Assembly (NCBI RefSeq): GCF_016864575.1
Contig: NZ_CP044126.1
Coordinates: 806,001-870,000 of the forward strand
Reading direction: 5' to 3'
DNA from: Rhizobium sp. BG4
GTDB taxonomy: Bacteria > Pseudomonadota > Alphaproteobacteria > Rhizobiales > Rhizobiaceae
Length of the DNA: 64,000 nucleotides
Part shown: piece by piece, positions 53,710 through 62,556 of the stretch
How positions within the stretch are numbered: position 1 is the stretch's first letter
How the letters are laid out: every line of letters starts with the position of its first letter
Notes under the pieces: model-generated
Told to the model about the DNA's origin: nothing
Databases searched by the model: none
The model's input: the letters and a program-made list of their open reading frames with translations, nothing else
Position numbers and translations under genes: made by a program

Positions 53710-54189
53710 TCAACGGATCAGCAGCGCCGTTCCGTAAAGCCCGAGCGCAAACACCGTATGGGCAATCAGGTTCATGACGCGCACTTTGTTCGGGTTCGCC
53801 GTCTTCGACGCCGCCCAGCCGATGCCGAGGCCGGGCTGGAGGAGGAACCAGCCGGCGCCGACAGTGACGATACCGAGAATCCACGCCGGAATGAAGGTCG
53901 GCGCCGCCAGCCAGGGCTGCCCCATGACGATTGCCAGCACCAGGCCATAAACGATGCCGGTGACGTAATGGCTGATCCAGCCGAGCGCCAGCTCATGCTC
54001 GTAAGGTGCGGCATTGCCGATGCTGTCGTGGAAAACCTTGCCGTTCTTCAGATGATAGAACCAGCGCCCGACCGGCGCCCAGTTGGCCGGCGCCTGCCCG
54101 AAGAAGCGATTGAGCACGATCGCCCAGATGTCCATGAGAACAGTCGCGCCGATGCCGATCACGATGCCGCGCCAGAGAATATCGAACAT
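53710..54189 (-). CDS. DUF2938 family membrane protein
   Basis: A 159-residue inner-membrane protein with four or so hydrophobic helices: LWRGIVIGIGATVLMDIWAIVL, a GRWFYHLKNGKVFHDSI loop, LGWISHYVTGIVYGLVLAIVM, IPAWILGIVTVGAGWFLLQPGLG and a final VMNLIAHTVFALGLYG. Function is unknown. It ends 14 nt before cobF on the same strand, so it may be the first gene of the cob operon. The start at 54189 is uncertain, because no good ribosome site is seen and the frame stays open to 54249. Confidence 0.75.
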   Translation of the reverse strand: MFDILWRGIVIGIGATVLMDIWAIVLNRFFGQAPANWAPVGRWFYHLKNGKVFHDSIGNAAPYEHELALGWISHYVTGIVYGLVLAIVMGQPWLAAPTFIPAWILGIVTVGAGWFLLQPGLGIGWAASKTANPNKVRVMNLIAHTVFALGLYGTALLIR

Positions 54190-54373
54190 GTGAGAATATC
54201 CAGATGTGAAACCCCTCACCGTCTTAATGGCGGCGGGGCTCCTCTGCAACAGAGCGAGACATCATTGCTGCGCCTAAACGATTGTTTGGGTGGGTCGCAC
54301 CGAGCTCATGCGGTACTGACCAAATTGCCGCAGACGGCGATCGCCGATTGTGCAGCGCGAAAACGAGAATATA

Positions 54374-54399
54374 GTGATTTCAGAAATTTCTGAAATCAC
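54374..54399. promoter_or_regulatory. 26-bp perfect palindrome upstream of the cyd regulator
   Basis: GTGATTTCAGAAA is followed directly by its exact reverse complement. It ends 22 nt before the regulator ATG at 54422 and is the likely operator for autoregulation and for the cydDCAB transcript. Confidence 0.75.
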
Positions 54400-54421
54400 A
54401 GACATTACGGAAACAACCGTC

Positions 54422-54994
54422 ATGAACCTTCCGCCGCTTGTCCAATCCTTCGTCCTGCATTTCGGTGAAATGGGCTCCCGCTGGGGCATCAACCGCACCG
54501 TAGGCCAGATCTACGCCCTGCTCTACGTCTCGCCGGAGCCGCTCTGCGCCGAGGAGATCGTCGATGCGCTCGGCATCTCACGCTCGAACGTATCGATGAG
54601 CCTGCGCGAGTTGCAGGCCTGGAACCTCGTGCTGATGAAACACAAGCCCGATGACCGGCGCGACTTCTTCTCGACGCCCGACGACGTCTGGCTGATCCTG
54701 CGCACGCTCGCCGAGGAGCGGAAGAAGCGCGAGGTCGATCCAACCCTTTCGGTGCTACGGGAAATCCTCATGCAGAAGCCTGCAAGCGAGCATGAGCAAT
54801 ATGCACAGCAGCGCATGGGCGAGATGCACGGGCTAATCGAACAGCTGACGCATTGGTATGAAGACGTAAAACAACTTGAAACCGAACGTCTCGCAACATT
54901 ACTATCTCTGGGGGCAAAAGTTACGAAGCTTCTGGAAGCCAAGGACCGGGTGATTTCGCTCGGCCGCGGCCGCCGTCCTGCGAACAAGAGTTAG
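54422..54994 (+). CDS. GbsR/MarR-type HTH regulator preceding the cyd operon
   Basis: A 190-residue DNA-binding protein. The winged HTH spans about residues 22-80 (WGINRTVGQIYALLYVSPEPLCAEEIVDALGISRSNVSMSLRELQAWNLVLMKHKPDDRRDFFSTPDDVW), followed by a long helical dimerisation part ending in a basic tail (GRGRRPANKS). The ATG at 54422 is chosen because an in-frame GTG at 54350 would make the palindrome part of the coding region. cydD starts 4 nt after its stop, so the regulator is the first gene of the cyd operon and probably controls it. Its signal is unknown. Confidence 0.85.
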   Translation: MNLPPLVQSFVLHFGEMGSRWGINRTVGQIYALLYVSPEPLCAEEIVDALGISRSNVSMSLRELQAWNLVLMKHKPDDRRDFFSTPDDVWLILRTLAEERKKREVDPTLSVLREILMQKPASEHEQYAQQRMGEMHGLIEQLTHWYEDVKQLETERLATLLSLGAKVTKLLEAKDRVISLGRGRRPANKS

Positions 54995-54998
54995 CGCT

Positions 54999-56702
54999 AT
55001 GGGGAGTGCTTTCTTAGACGCGAATGACGAGCCAGAACCGGGCGCGCAAGGGCGCGGCCGTCGCAGAAGCCGCGTTGCCAAAAACAGGCCGGGATCCAGG
55101 GCTGCCGCGCTGCTGCAGACCGCGGGCGCCCTGCTGTTTATTCCGCAGGCCGCCCTCATCGCTCTTTCCGTCGGCCGTATCGCCAATGGCGGCGGGCTCG
55201 ACGCTGTTCTCTGGCCTGCAATCTTCATCGTCATCCTCGGCATTACCAAGAGCTGTCTCGAGGCGGCAGGCGGCCGCCTGGCGTTCAAGGCGGCCCGCGC
55301 CGAACTCAGCAGACGCCGCGCGGCCGCTGTTGCGGCGCTTGCGCGCCGCTCGCCTGTCGATCCCTCGCGGCCCGCATCCGGCGAAGCGGCGAGCGTCATC
55401 GGCGAACAGGCCGAACTGATCGTGCCCTATATCGCCCGCTTCCAACCGGCCCGCTTCAAGGCGACGGCTGTGCCGCTGGTGATGCTTGTCTGCATCTTTC
55501 CGATTTCCTGGATTGCGGCGCTCATCCTGCTGATCGCCATGCCGCTGATCCCGGTCTTCATGGCCCTGATCGGCTGGCGTGCCCAGGCCGCCAGCGAAAA
55601 GCAGCTGGCCGCGACCGGCGGGCTGAACGGCTTCCTGCTCGACCGTTTGCGCGGGTTGACGACGATCCGCGCGCTCGGCGCCGTCGATCAGACGGCGACG
55701 CGCCTGCGCGCCGATGCCGACGACTTGAAGACCCGGACGATGGCAGTCCTCAGGATCGCCTTCCTCTCCTCCGCCGTGCTCGAGCTCTTTGCAGCACTCG
55801 GCGTGGCCCTGCTCGCAGTCTATGTCGGCTTCAGCCTGCTCGGCGAAATCACTTTCGGCGCCTGGAGCGGCGGCCTTGACCTGACGACCGGCCTCTTCCT
55901 GCTTTTGCTTGCTCCGGCCTTTTTCGAGCCGCTGCGGGACCTCTCGTCCGTCTGGCACGACCGCGCCAGCGGCGAAGCGGCGCTCGCTGCACTGGATGGA
56001 ATTGCAACCGGTGGCCTGGATATCGTCAAGGAAGCAGACGGCCAACAGGCGGCGCGTTTCGATATCGAACTTGACGATGCCGGTTTCCGCTATGCCGCCG
56101 ACAAGCCGCTGGCGATCGACGCGTTCAGCTGTCGCATCATGCAGGGCGAGCATGTCGCGCTGCTCGGCGCCAGCGGCAGCGGCAAATCGACCGTGCTTGC
56201 GCTGATCGCCGGGCTTGCTCCGGTTTCGGAAGGTACTGTCCGCATCGGCGGCCTGCCGCTCGGCGAGGCCGGGGACTGGCGCCGCCATATCGCCTGGATC
56301 GGCCAGAAGCCGCATATCTTTGCCGGTTCGCTCGCGGGCAACATCACGCTCGGCCGCGCAGGTACCAAGGCCGATGACGCGCTTCATGCGGCCAGGCTCG
56401 AGCAGGTTGCCGCCGCATACGGCAAACGTCCGCTCGGCGAAGGCGGCCTTGGGCTTTCGGGTGGGGAAGCGCTGCGGCTCGCGATCGCCCGCGCGGCCTG
56501 CAACCCCGATATCAGCATCATCCTGGCCGATGAGCCGACTGCGCATCTCGATGCCGCCACAGCGGCCGATATCACCGACAGCCTGATCCATCTCGCCAAG
56601 GGCAAGACGCTTGTCGTCGCCACCCACGATCCGCGGCTTGCCGCCCGCATGCAGCGGGTGATCGCCATCGGCGCGGAAAACCTTCAGGAGGCTGCGGAAT
56701 GA
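54999..56702 (+). CDS. cydD: Thiol ABC exporter subunit CydD
   Basis: A 567-residue half-transporter. Six TM helices precede an ATPase domain with Walker A LLGASGSGKSTVLALIAGL, signature LSGGEALRLAIARA and Walker B ISIILADEPTAHLDA. With CydC it exports glutathione/cysteine to the periplasm and is required to assemble cytochrome bd. It starts 4 nt after the regulator stop and overlaps cydC by 4 nt. Confidence 0.94.
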   Translation: MGSAFLDANDEPEPGAQGRGRRRSRVAKNRPGSRAAALLQTAGALLFIPQAALIALSVGRIANGGGLDAVLWPAIFIVILGITKSCLEAAGGRLAFKAARAELSRRRAAAVAALARRSPVDPSRPASGEAASVIGEQAELIVPYIARFQPARFKATAVPLVMLVCIFPISWIAALILLIAMPLIPVFMALIGWRAQAASEKQLAATGGLNGFLLDRLRGLTTIRALGAVDQTATRLRADADDLKTRTMAVLRIAFLSSAVLELFAALGVALLAVYVGFSLLGEITFGAWSGGLDLTTGLFLLLLAPAFFEPLRDLSSVWHDRASGEAALAALDGIATGGLDIVKEADGQQAARFDIELDDAGFRYAADKPLAIDAFSCRIMQGEHVALLGASGSGKSTVLALIAGLAPVSEGTVRIGGLPLGEAGDWRRHIAWIGQKPHIFAGSLAGNITLGRAGTKADDALHAARLEQVAAAYGKRPLGEGGLGLSGGEALRLAIARAACNPDISIILADEPTAHLDAATAADITDSLIHLAKGKTLVVATHDPRLAARMQRVIAIGAENLQEAAE

Positions 56703-58390
56703 GCACGCGTCTCAGCGACCTCAAACCCGTTGTCGCCCTGTTTCTTGCCGAGCGGCGCCGCGGGCTGCTGATCGGCGCGCTGATGTCGGCGCTGACGGTT
56801 CTGGCCGGTATCGCGCTTCTCGGCCTCTCCGGCTGGTTCATCACCGCCGCCTCGATTGCCGGTCTCTCTGTCGCCACCGCCGTCACCTTCGACGTTTTCG
56901 CACCGTCGGCAGGTATCCGCCTGCTGGCGATCGGGCGCACCTTCTCGCGTTATGGCGAGCGGATGACGACGCATGACGCGACGCTTTCGGTGCTGGCCGC
57001 TCTGCGCGAACGCCTGTTTCGCGGTTGGGCGAAGGGCGGCGCGGCGCGCCATCTCGCAGCCCGGCCTTCAAGTCTTCTGTTCCGGCTGACCGCCGACATC
57101 GATGCGCTCGACGGGCTCTATCTGCGCGTCCTCGTTCCCGCCGCCGTCGCGATCTGCGCCGCGATCGCGGCAAGCGTCGCGCTCGGCCTGATCCACCCGC
57201 TGCTTGGCGCCTCGACAGGGCTGCTCCTGCTGCTCGCCGGTCTTGGCATCCCCTATGCCGCCGGCCGCGCCGCTGCAAAATCCGCACGCCGCCGCACGCA
57301 TGGCGTCGAGGCAGTCCGCGGCCGCGTCATCGATCTCGTCGCCGGCCAGACGGACTTGCTGATGGCCGGGCGTCTGGACGCGCAATGCGCCGCAGTGGCC
57401 ACCGCCGACATCTATACATCGGCAGCCGACGATCGTCTGAACCGCATCGAAACTGGCGTCGCACTCGGCTTCGGCCTGACCTCCTCGCTGCTTCTCGGGG
57501 GATCGCTGCTCGCGGTCGCCGCGCTGGCGGGCGCAGGCGCCATCGGGGCGCCGGTCGCAGCCCTCGGCATGCTGGTCGCCTTCGCCGCCATAGAACCCTT
57601 CGCCGCTCTGCGCCGCGGCGCCATCGAGCTTGGACGGACGCTGATCGCGGCGCGCCGCGTCGGCGGCCGCCTTACGGCTCCGGACCGGGTGAGTGAACAC
57701 GCCGCACCAGCACCCGGCATCGCCTTTGCGCTGACGGATGTTGCAGCCGCTCACGACGGCGCCGAGAGGCTCGCGATAAGTAAGCTATCGCTTACCCTCA
57801 AAGCCAATGAGAAGCTTGCTCTCATCGGCGCCAGCGGGGCCGGAAAGTCATCATTCCTGGCGCTGCTCGCAGGCGAGTTGCGGCCGCAGAGCGGAACTGC
57901 CGCGATTACCGATTCGACGCTGCTGACGCAGCGCACCGAACTCTTCGCCGACAGCATCCGCGGCAATCTTCTGATCGCCGACCCATCGGCAAACGAGAGC
58001 CAGCTGCGCGACGCACTCGACGCCGCCGGGCTGCTTACGACAATCGACGCCCTGCCGAAGGGGCTCGACACCAAACTCGGAGAAGGCGGGCTTGGCCTGT
58101 CTGGCGGCCAATCGCGCCGTCTGGCGCTTGCGCGGCTGTTTCTCCGCAACGCATCCCTCTGGCTGCTCGACGAGCCGACGGAGGGTCTGGATGGCGATAC
58201 TGCCCGCGACGTCATGGACCGCCTTGCCGAACGGGCAGACGGCCGCGCCGTGGTCATCGCCAGCCACATCCGCCGTGAGGCGGCGATCGCCGATCTGATC
58301 GCCGTGATCGAGGATGGACGCATCACAGACATCGCGCGCCGCGGAGAAGCGGCGTTCGAAAGGGCACTCGACCGGCTCCGGCCGGACTGA
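56699..58390 (+). CDS. cydC: Thiol ABC exporter subunit CydC
   Basis: A 563-residue partner of CydD. N-terminal TM domain starts LFLAERRRGLLIGALMSALTVLAGIALLGLSGWFITAASIAG, typical for CydC. ATPase domain: Walker A LIGASGAGKSSFLALLAGEL, signature LSGGQSRRLALARLFLR, Walker B LWLLDEPTEGLDGD, switch VVIASHIRREAAIAD. It overlaps cydD by 4 nt; cydA follows after a 73-nt gap with a GGGAGAAA ribosome site. Confidence 0.94.
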   Translation: MSTRLSDLKPVVALFLAERRRGLLIGALMSALTVLAGIALLGLSGWFITAASIAGLSVATAVTFDVFAPSAGIRLLAIGRTFSRYGERMTTHDATLSVLAALRERLFRGWAKGGAARHLAARPSSLLFRLTADIDALDGLYLRVLVPAAVAICAAIAASVALGLIHPLLGASTGLLLLLAGLGIPYAAGRAAAKSARRRTHGVEAVRGRVIDLVAGQTDLLMAGRLDAQCAAVATADIYTSAADDRLNRIETGVALGFGLTSSLLLGGSLLAVAALAGAGAIGAPVAALGMLVAFAAIEPFAALRRGAIELGRTLIAARRVGGRLTAPDRVSEHAAPAPGIAFALTDVAAAHDGAERLAISKLSLTLKANEKLALIGASGAGKSSFLALLAGELRPQSGTAAITDSTLLTQRTELFADSIRGNLLIADPSANESQLRDALDAAGLLTTIDALPKGLDTKLGEGGLGLSGGQSRRLALARLFLRNASLWLLDEPTEGLDGDTARDVMDRLAERADGRAVVIASHIRREAAIADLIAVIEDGRITDIARRGEAAFERALDRLRPD

Positions 58391-58463
58391 ATTTTAACGA
58401 CCGCAGACGCCAGCCGGCGCCGGTGGACTTCTTGATATCCCGTGGGACCGTGGGAGAAAGACA

Positions 58464-60044
58464 ATGGAACTCGACATAGTCGCGCTATCGCGCTTTCAAT
58501 TTGCGCTGACCGCGCTTTATCACTTTCTTTTTGTACCGCTGACGCTTGGTCTTTCCGTGCTGCTCGCCATCATGGAGACGACCTATGTCATGACCGGCCG
58601 CCAGATCTGGCGGCAGATGACGAAATTCTGGGGCACGCTGTTCGGCATCAATTTCGTGCTCGGCGTCGCCACCGGCATCGTCATGGAATTCCAGTTCGGC
58701 ATGAACTGGAGCTACTACAGCTATTATGTCGGCGATATCTTCGGTGCGCCGCTCGCCATCGAGGGCCTGATGGCCTTCTTCCTGGAGGCAACCTTCGTCG
58801 GCCTGTTCTTCTTTGGCTGGGACAAGCTCTCCAAGGTCGGGCACCTGGCCGCCACCTGGGCGGTGGCGCTAGGCTCGAATTTTTCGGCACTCTGGATCCT
58901 GATCGCCAATGGCTGGATGCAGAATCCGGTCGGCTCGGCGCTCAATCCGCAGACGATGCGCATGGAGATCACCAGCTTCTTCGACGTGGTCTTCAATCCC
59001 GTCGCCCAGGCCAAGTTCGTCCACACGGTTTCGGCCGGCTATGTCTGCGCCTCGATCTTCGTGCTTGGCGTCTCGGCCTGGTACCTGCTGAAGGGCCGCC
59101 ATATCGAGATCGCCAAGCGCTCGATGACGGTCGCCGCTTCGTTCGGTCTGGCTTCGTCGCTCTCGGTCGTCGTCCTCGGTGACGAAAGCGGCTATCTCGC
59201 CACTGAAAACCAGAAGATGAAGCTCGCCGCGATCGAAGCAATGTGGAAGACGGAACCGGCGCCCGCGCCGTTCACCGCTTTCGGCTTCCCGGATCAGGCA
59301 GCCCGCGAAACGCATTTCGCCGTCCATATCCCCTGGGCGATGGGCCTGATCGGCACGCGCTCGCTGACGACCGAAATCCCCGGCATCGACAAGCTGGAGA
59401 AAGAAGCCGAAGTCCGCATCCGCGACGGCATCAAGGCCTATGATGCGCTGACCAAGATCCGGGCTGTCCGCCCGCCGGATCAGGTTCCCGCAGATGTTCA
59501 GGCCACGTTCGAGGACCTCGGCCACGATCTCGGCTATGCGCTGCTCTTGAAGCGCTATGTCGACGATCCGCGCCAGGCGACGGACGCGCAGATCGTCCAG
59601 GCGGCGCATGACACCATTCCGCATGTGCCGACGCTGTTCTGGTCGTTCCGCATCATGGTCGGCCTCGGCATGTTCTTCATCGTGCTGACGGCAACCTTCT
59701 TCTGGCTGTCGGCGCGCCGCCATCTCGACAAGTATCCGCTGCTGCTCAGGGTCGCCGTCTTCGCGATCCCGCTGCCGTGGGTGGCGATCGAGGTTGGCTG
59801 GATCGTTGCCGAATTCGGCCGCCAGCCCTGGGTGATCGAAGGCGTGCTGCCGACGGCAGCGGCCGTCTCCAGCCTCGGCGCCAGCACCGTGCTGCTGACG
59901 ATCATCGGCTTTGCGGCGCTCTACACGACGCTGATCATCATCGAGATGAGCCTGATGATCAAGGCGATCAAGAAAGGCCCCGAGCCCGATGACGAGCCGG
60001 AAGCCGAGCTGATCTCCGAAACCCTCGTTCCTGCTGCGGAGTGA
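58464..60044 (+). CDS. cydA: Cytochrome bd ubiquinol oxidase subunit I
   Basis: A 526-residue heme-bearing subunit of the high-affinity quinol oxidase. The heme ligand region is LTALYHFLFVPLTLG (His20), followed by EFQFGMNWSYYSYYVGDIFGAPLAIEGLMAFFLEATFVGLFFFGWDKL, KFVHTVSAGYV (second ligand) and the quinol-site motif EFGRQPWVIEGVLPT. The length fits the long Q-loop type. It reduces O2 to water at low oxygen or under respiratory stress. cydB follows after 5 nt. Confidence 0.96.
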   Translation: MELDIVALSRFQFALTALYHFLFVPLTLGLSVLLAIMETTYVMTGRQIWRQMTKFWGTLFGINFVLGVATGIVMEFQFGMNWSYYSYYVGDIFGAPLAIEGLMAFFLEATFVGLFFFGWDKLSKVGHLAATWAVALGSNFSALWILIANGWMQNPVGSALNPQTMRMEITSFFDVVFNPVAQAKFVHTVSAGYVCASIFVLGVSAWYLLKGRHIEIAKRSMTVAASFGLASSLSVVVLGDESGYLATENQKMKLAAIEAMWKTEPAPAPFTAFGFPDQAARETHFAVHIPWAMGLIGTRSLTTEIPGIDKLEKEAEVRIRDGIKAYDALTKIRAVRPPDQVPADVQATFEDLGHDLGYALLLKRYVDDPRQATDAQIVQAAHDTIPHVPTLFWSFRIMVGLGMFFIVLTATFFWLSARRHLDKYPLLLRVAVFAIPLPWVAIEVGWIVAEFGRQPWVIEGVLPTAAAVSSLGASTVLLTIIGFAALYTTLIIIEMSLMIKAIKKGPEPDDEPEAELISETLVPAAE

Positions 60045-60049
60045 TTGTC

Positions 60050-61201
60050 ATGATCCTTCACGAACTTCTCGACTACGATACGCTGCGCGTCATCTGGTGG
60101 GTGCTGCTCGGCGTCCTGCTGATCGCTTTCGCCACCACCGGCGGCTTCGATCTCGGCGTCGGCACTCTCCTGCCGTTCGTTGCGAAAACCGATACCGAGC
60201 GGCGCGTCGCCATCAACAGCGTCGGCGCTACCTGGGAAGGCAACCAGGTCTGGTTGATCCTCGGCGGCGGCGCCATTTTCGCCGCCTGGCCGCCGCTCTA
60301 CGCGGTCTCGTTCTCGGGCTTCTACCTGGCGATGTTCGCGACGCTGTTCGCGCTCATCCTGCGTCCCGTCGGCTTCAAGTACCGCTCCAAGCGGGAGAGC
60401 CCGCGCTGGCGCAATAACTGGGACTGGGCACTGTTCGTCGGCGGCTTCGTTCCCTCGCTGATTTTCGGCGTCGCCGTCGGCAACGTTCTGCAGGGCGTGC
60501 CCTTCCGCTTCGCCGACGATATGCGGATCTTCTACGAAGGCACGTTCTTCGGCCTTCTCAACCCCTATGCCCTGCTCTGCGGACTGCTGTCCGTCGCCAT
60601 GCTGGTCATGCATGGCGCGGCCTGGCTGATCCTGAAGACCGAAGGCCCGGTTGCCGAACGCGCCCGGCACTATGGCAGCCTTGCCGCCTTTGCGGCGATC
60701 CTGCTCTTTGCGCTCGGCGGCATCTTCCTCGCCGCCGGCGTCGATGGATACCGCATCACCAGCGAGATCAACACGGTCGGTCCGTCCAATCCGCTGTTCA
60801 AGACGGCGGAACATGCCGGCACCTGGTTTGCCAATTACGGCACCTATCCGTGGCTGCTGATCGCACCCGCGCTCGGCTTCATCGGTGCCGCGCTGGCGCT
60901 GCTCAGCATGCGGGCGAAGCTTGAGGTGACGACACTGCTGTTCAGCAAGCTGTCGATCTTCGGCATCATCTCGACGGTCGGCGTCTCGATGTTCCCGTTC
61001 ATCCTGCCGTCCTCCCTCGATCCGCGGGCGAGTCTCACGGTCTGGGATGCCTCGTCGAGCCATATGACGCTGTTCATCATGCTCGTCGTCTCGGCGATCT
61101 TCCTGCCGCTGATCTTTCTCTACACCGCCTGGGTCTACAAGGTTCTTTGGGGCAAGGTGGACGAGAAGGCCATCACCGACAAAAGCGGCCACGCCTATTA
61201 A
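60050..61201 (+). CDS. cydB: Cytochrome bd ubiquinol oxidase subunit II
   Basis: A 383-residue eight- to nine-helix partner of CydA: LRVIWWVLLGVLLIAFATTGGFDLGVGTLLPFVAKTDTERRVAINSVGATWEGNQVWLILGGGAIFAAWPPLYA is diagnostic. The ATG at 60050 has GGAG 8 nt before it; a GTG at 60041 overlaps the cydA stop but lies on the ribosome site. cydX follows after 12 nt. Confidence 0.96.
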   Translation: MILHELLDYDTLRVIWWVLLGVLLIAFATTGGFDLGVGTLLPFVAKTDTERRVAINSVGATWEGNQVWLILGGGAIFAAWPPLYAVSFSGFYLAMFATLFALILRPVGFKYRSKRESPRWRNNWDWALFVGGFVPSLIFGVAVGNVLQGVPFRFADDMRIFYEGTFFGLLNPYALLCGLLSVAMLVMHGAAWLILKTEGPVAERARHYGSLAAFAAILLFALGGIFLAAGVDGYRITSEINTVGPSNPLFKTAEHAGTWFANYGTYPWLLIAPALGFIGAALALLSMRAKLEVTTLLFSKLSIFGIISTVGVSMFPFILPSSLDPRASLTVWDASSSHMTLFIMLVVSAIFLPLIFLYTAWVYKVLWGKVDEKAITDKSGHAY

Positions 61202-61213
61202 AGGAGCAAGACG

Positions 61214-61324
61214 ATGTGGTATTTCGCATGGATCCTCGGCCTGCCGCTCGCAGCCGCCTTCGCCGTCCTCAACGCCATGTGGTACGAGCTGATGGACGAC
61301 GAAGCCAAGAAGAAGAAATCCTGA
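61214..61324 (+). CDS. cydX: Cytochrome bd small subunit CydX
   Basis: A 36-residue single-TM protein: MWYFAWILGLPLAAAFAVLN is the membrane helix, followed by AMWYELMDDEAKKKKS. The MWYF.W.LG.....A.......W.E pattern is that of CydX/CbdX, which binds at CydA and stabilises the hemes. AAGGAG precedes the ATG. It is the last gene of the operon and is easily missed because of its size. Confidence 0.93.
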   Translation: MWYFAWILGLPLAAAFAVLNAMWYELMDDEAKKKKS

Positions 61325-61439
61325 GCTTCTGAATGATGAGCTGCCGGGCGGTACCCTGTCCGGCAGCTTCGCCAATCTGGCACAAGCCTTGCTTCATAAT
61401 ATTCAGGCGGAATATGCCCGCCGGTAGAAGAGGGGTAGC

Positions 61440-61742
61440 ATGGTGTCAGTCACGGATATGATCGGTGCAACGTGGCGTCTTGAAGATGCGATCCGGGAAG
61501 TGATCGCGGAAAACCTGATTTTCTCCAACAATTCCAATCCGATGAAGAACAAGGCGCGCATGCTGCCGCATCTTCTCGTGCAGAAATATCCGCAGCTCTC
61601 GGATATCGAGCATGAGCTGCGTGGCGTCTTCGAGACCTGCCGCATCGCAATTGACCATAAATCCATCAGTCCTGTTGTTGCGAAGGCAGCCATCGCGATC
61701 GCCGATGAGTATCGCGAGCTGATCATCAAGCTCAAACATTAG
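61440..61742 (+). CDS. Hypothetical 100-residue protein
   Basis: A soluble, mostly helical protein starting VSVTDMIGATWRLEDAIREVIAENLIFSNNSNPMKNKARMLPHLLVQKYP. A GAGGGG ribosome site precedes the ATG. I recognise no family or motif; the even spread of charged residues over amphipathic helices suggests a small helical-bundle protein. Its neighbours (cydX, terC-like) give no clear function. Confidence 0.55.
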   Translation: MVSVTDMIGATWRLEDAIREVIAENLIFSNNSNPMKNKARMLPHLLVQKYPQLSDIEHELRGVFETCRIAIDHKSISPVVAKAAIAIADEYRELIIKLKH

Positions 61743-61880
61743 GCGATGGTCTCCCCGCGCGTTTCCGGCGTGGGACTGCCAGGACACACATCCGGGACAT
61801 TTGCGTGGACCGGGGTGATTGCCGGTTGACGTAACGTTTTCCGGGCTCTAGTCCGGCTTCCGAACATCGGGGGACGTTTC

Positions 61881-62498
61881 ATGGAAATCTTTACTGCCGC
61901 GGGGCTGACTGCGCTTTTGCAGGTCATCGCGATCGATCTTGTTCTTGCCGGCGATAATGCCGTCGTCATCGGCCTTGCCGCGGCCGGCCTTCCGGCCGAT
62001 CAGCGCAAGAAGGCCATTCTGGTCGGTATTCTGGCCGCCACTGTTCTGCGCATCATCTTCGCGTCGATCACCGTCCAGCTGCTCGCCATCGTCGGCCTGC
62101 TGCTCGCCGGTGGCCTGCTGCTTCTCTGGGTCTGCTGGAAGATGTGGCGCGAGCTGCGCGCCCAGCATGGTGCGGAAGGCGAGGAAGCGCTCGACGGCGC
62201 CGAGGGCAAGCCGAGGAAGACCTTCTGGCAGGCCGCCAGCCAGATCGTCATCGCCGACGTGTCGATGTCGCTCGACAACGTTCTGGCGGTTGCCGGGGCG
62301 GCCCGCGAACACCCGACCGTGCTGGTTGCCGGTCTGGCCTTGTCGATCGCCATGATGGGTATCGCCGCAAACTTCATCGCGCGCCTGCTGAACAAGCACC
62401 GCTGGATCGCCTATGTCGGTCTGGCGATCATTCTCTACGTCGCGCTCGACATGATGTATCGCGGCACGCTCGAAGTCTGGCCGTATCTGGCTGGCTGA
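61881..62498 (+). CDS. TerC/YjbE family integral membrane protein
   Basis: A 205-residue membrane protein with about seven helices. The two acidic family motifs are present: VIAIDLVLAGDNAVVIGLA in the first helix and QIVIADVSMSLDNVLAVAGA in the second half. TerC/YjbE relatives export Mn2+ or assist metal loading of secreted proteins. No convincing Mn2+ riboswitch was seen in the 138 nt upstream. A hairpin terminator follows. Confidence 0.88.
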   Translation: MEIFTAAGLTALLQVIAIDLVLAGDNAVVIGLAAAGLPADQRKKAILVGILAATVLRIIFASITVQLLAIVGLLLAGGLLLLWVCWKMWRELRAQHGAEGEEALDGAEGKPRKTFWQAASQIVIADVSMSLDNVLAVAGAAREHPTVLVAGLALSIAMMGIAANFIARLLNKHRWIAYVGLAIILYVALDMMYRGTLEVWPYLAG

Positions 62499-62519
62499 TA
62501 GGCTTATCAGGCATAAATC

Positions 62520-62556
62520 AGGGCGGACCGGCGAAGGCTGGGCCGCCCTTTACTTT
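62520..62556. terminator. Rho-independent terminator between terC-like and siderophore genes
   Basis: AGGGCGG (62520-62526) pairs with CCGCCCT (62543-62549) and is followed by TTTACTTTT on the plus strand. It overlaps the final codons of the convergent siderophore-interacting gene. Confidence 0.65.

Noticed and set aside
52896..54400. Looked for a cobalamin riboswitch ahead of the cob operon.
   Set aside because: No B12-box-like conserved element or the expected structured leader was seen upstream of cobF, cobG or the DUF2938 gene.
58415..58424. Short GC palindrome (GCCGGCGCCGGT region) between cydC and cydA.
   Set aside because: It is a restriction-site-like palindrome common in GC-rich DNA, with no loop or T run.
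61743..61880. Possible Mn2+ (yybP-ykoY) riboswitch upstream of the TerC-like gene.
   Set aside because: The region is short and lacks the conserved loop sequences that I would require.
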